Of a DNA stretch of 7,549 bases, positions 7,368-7,549 are shown piece by piece. This stretch comes from Bacteroidota bacterium (GTDB taxonomy: Bacteria; Bacteroidota; Bacteroidia; Flavobacteriales_F; PHOS-HE28): NCBI GenBank assembly GCA_963169595.1, contig CAUJFM010000019.1:1-7549 (forward strand). The letters are read 5' to 3'. Under the pieces are notes generated by a model. The model was not told where the DNA came from. It saw only the letters and a list, made by a program, of their open reading frames with translations, and ran no database searches. Within the stretch, counting starts at the first letter, position 1, and every line of letters starts with the position of its first letter. The translations under genes and the position numbers were made by a program.

Positions 7368-7549
7368 ATGCGCGCACGGCTCCTGCCCCTGCTCCTGCTA
7401 CTGCATCGCCGAAGCCTAGGCGCAGGCGTGCTCCTGCTCCTGCCCCTGGGTGCCCGGGCGCAACTGCTGGACAGCATCGGCCTGTTCCTGCAGGAGCCGC
7501 CGCGGGTGGTGGTGAAGCTGGATGTGCGCGGTTCCTTCGTGGACAACCG
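7368..7549 (+). CDS. Exported protein of unknown function, N-terminal 60 codons (3' partial)
   Basis: An open frame starts at ATG 7368 and continues to the window edge without a stop. The visible protein starts MRARLLPLLLLLHRRSLGAG, continues VLLLLPLGARAQ, and then reads LLDSIGLFLQEPPRVVVKLDVRGSFVDN. The Leu-rich start with Arg residues and the 'ARAQ' cleavage-like site after about residue 31 point to a Sec signal peptide, so the product is probably periplasmic or outer-membrane. The segment 'PRVVVKLDVRGSFVDN' faintly resembles the mature start of DUF4421-type outer-membrane proteins of Bacteroidota, but this is only a resemblance from memory. Two hydrophobic runs separated by 'HRRS' are odd; a GTG at 7428 is an alternative start but would leave no basic n-region. 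The gene starts 6 bases after the terminator T-run and is not expected to belong to the oxidase operon. Confidence 0.6.
   Translation, partial: MRARLLPLLLLLHRRSLGAGVLLLLPLGARAQLLDSIGLFLQEPPRVVVKLDVRGSFVDN

Overview
The window carries the 3' part of an Alternative Complex III (ACIII) plus cytochrome c oxidase operon, entirely on the + strand. The genes in order are the C-terminal end of actB (iron-sulfur subunit), actC, actD, actE, actF, coxB (oxidase subunit II) and coxA (oxidase subunit I). The operon closes with a strong intrinsic terminator. The first 60 codons of an unrelated signal-peptide protein follow and run off the end of the window.

The organism is most likely a GC-rich member of the Bacteroidota (Flavobacteriales-like). 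This rests on the act-coxBA gene order, the 'CNKICGASHYNMQM' CuA loop of CoxB, the 'WTTPVEHIHGNWPG...VHRWPYDYSKPG' C-terminus of CoxA, the DUF3341-type ActD and the lipoprotein mono-heme ActE. All are, from general family knowledge, typical of this phylum. Third codon positions are almost all G or C, which is unusual for Flavobacteriales; some uncultivated wastewater lineages are like that. The taxonomic placement is inference.

Layout: 1-309 actB (5' truncated by the window edge); 330-1718 actC; 1724-2257 actD; 2261-2947 actE; 2972-4180 actF; 4228-5487 coxB; 5507-7303 coxA; 7322-7361 terminator; 7368-7549 start of an unknown exported protein. Gaps between genes are 20, 5, 3, 24, 47 and 19 bases, so there is no empty stretch and the seven genes are probably one transcript. 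Long minus-strand open frames are shadows caused by the GC-rich third positions.

How the genes work together: ActC and probably ActF are the quinone-facing membrane subunits that oxidise menaquinol. Electrons pass through the ActB iron-sulfur clusters and the hemes of ActA (upstream, outside the window) and ActE. They go to CuA in CoxB, then to heme a and the heme a3-CuB centre in CoxA, where O2 is reduced to water and protons are pumped. This is a known respiratory supercomplex and not a new system. The less ordinary points are a coiled-coil insertion in the CoxB periplasmic domain, a Glu-to-Lys change in the CuA/Mg loop, and a terminator almost touching the next start codon.
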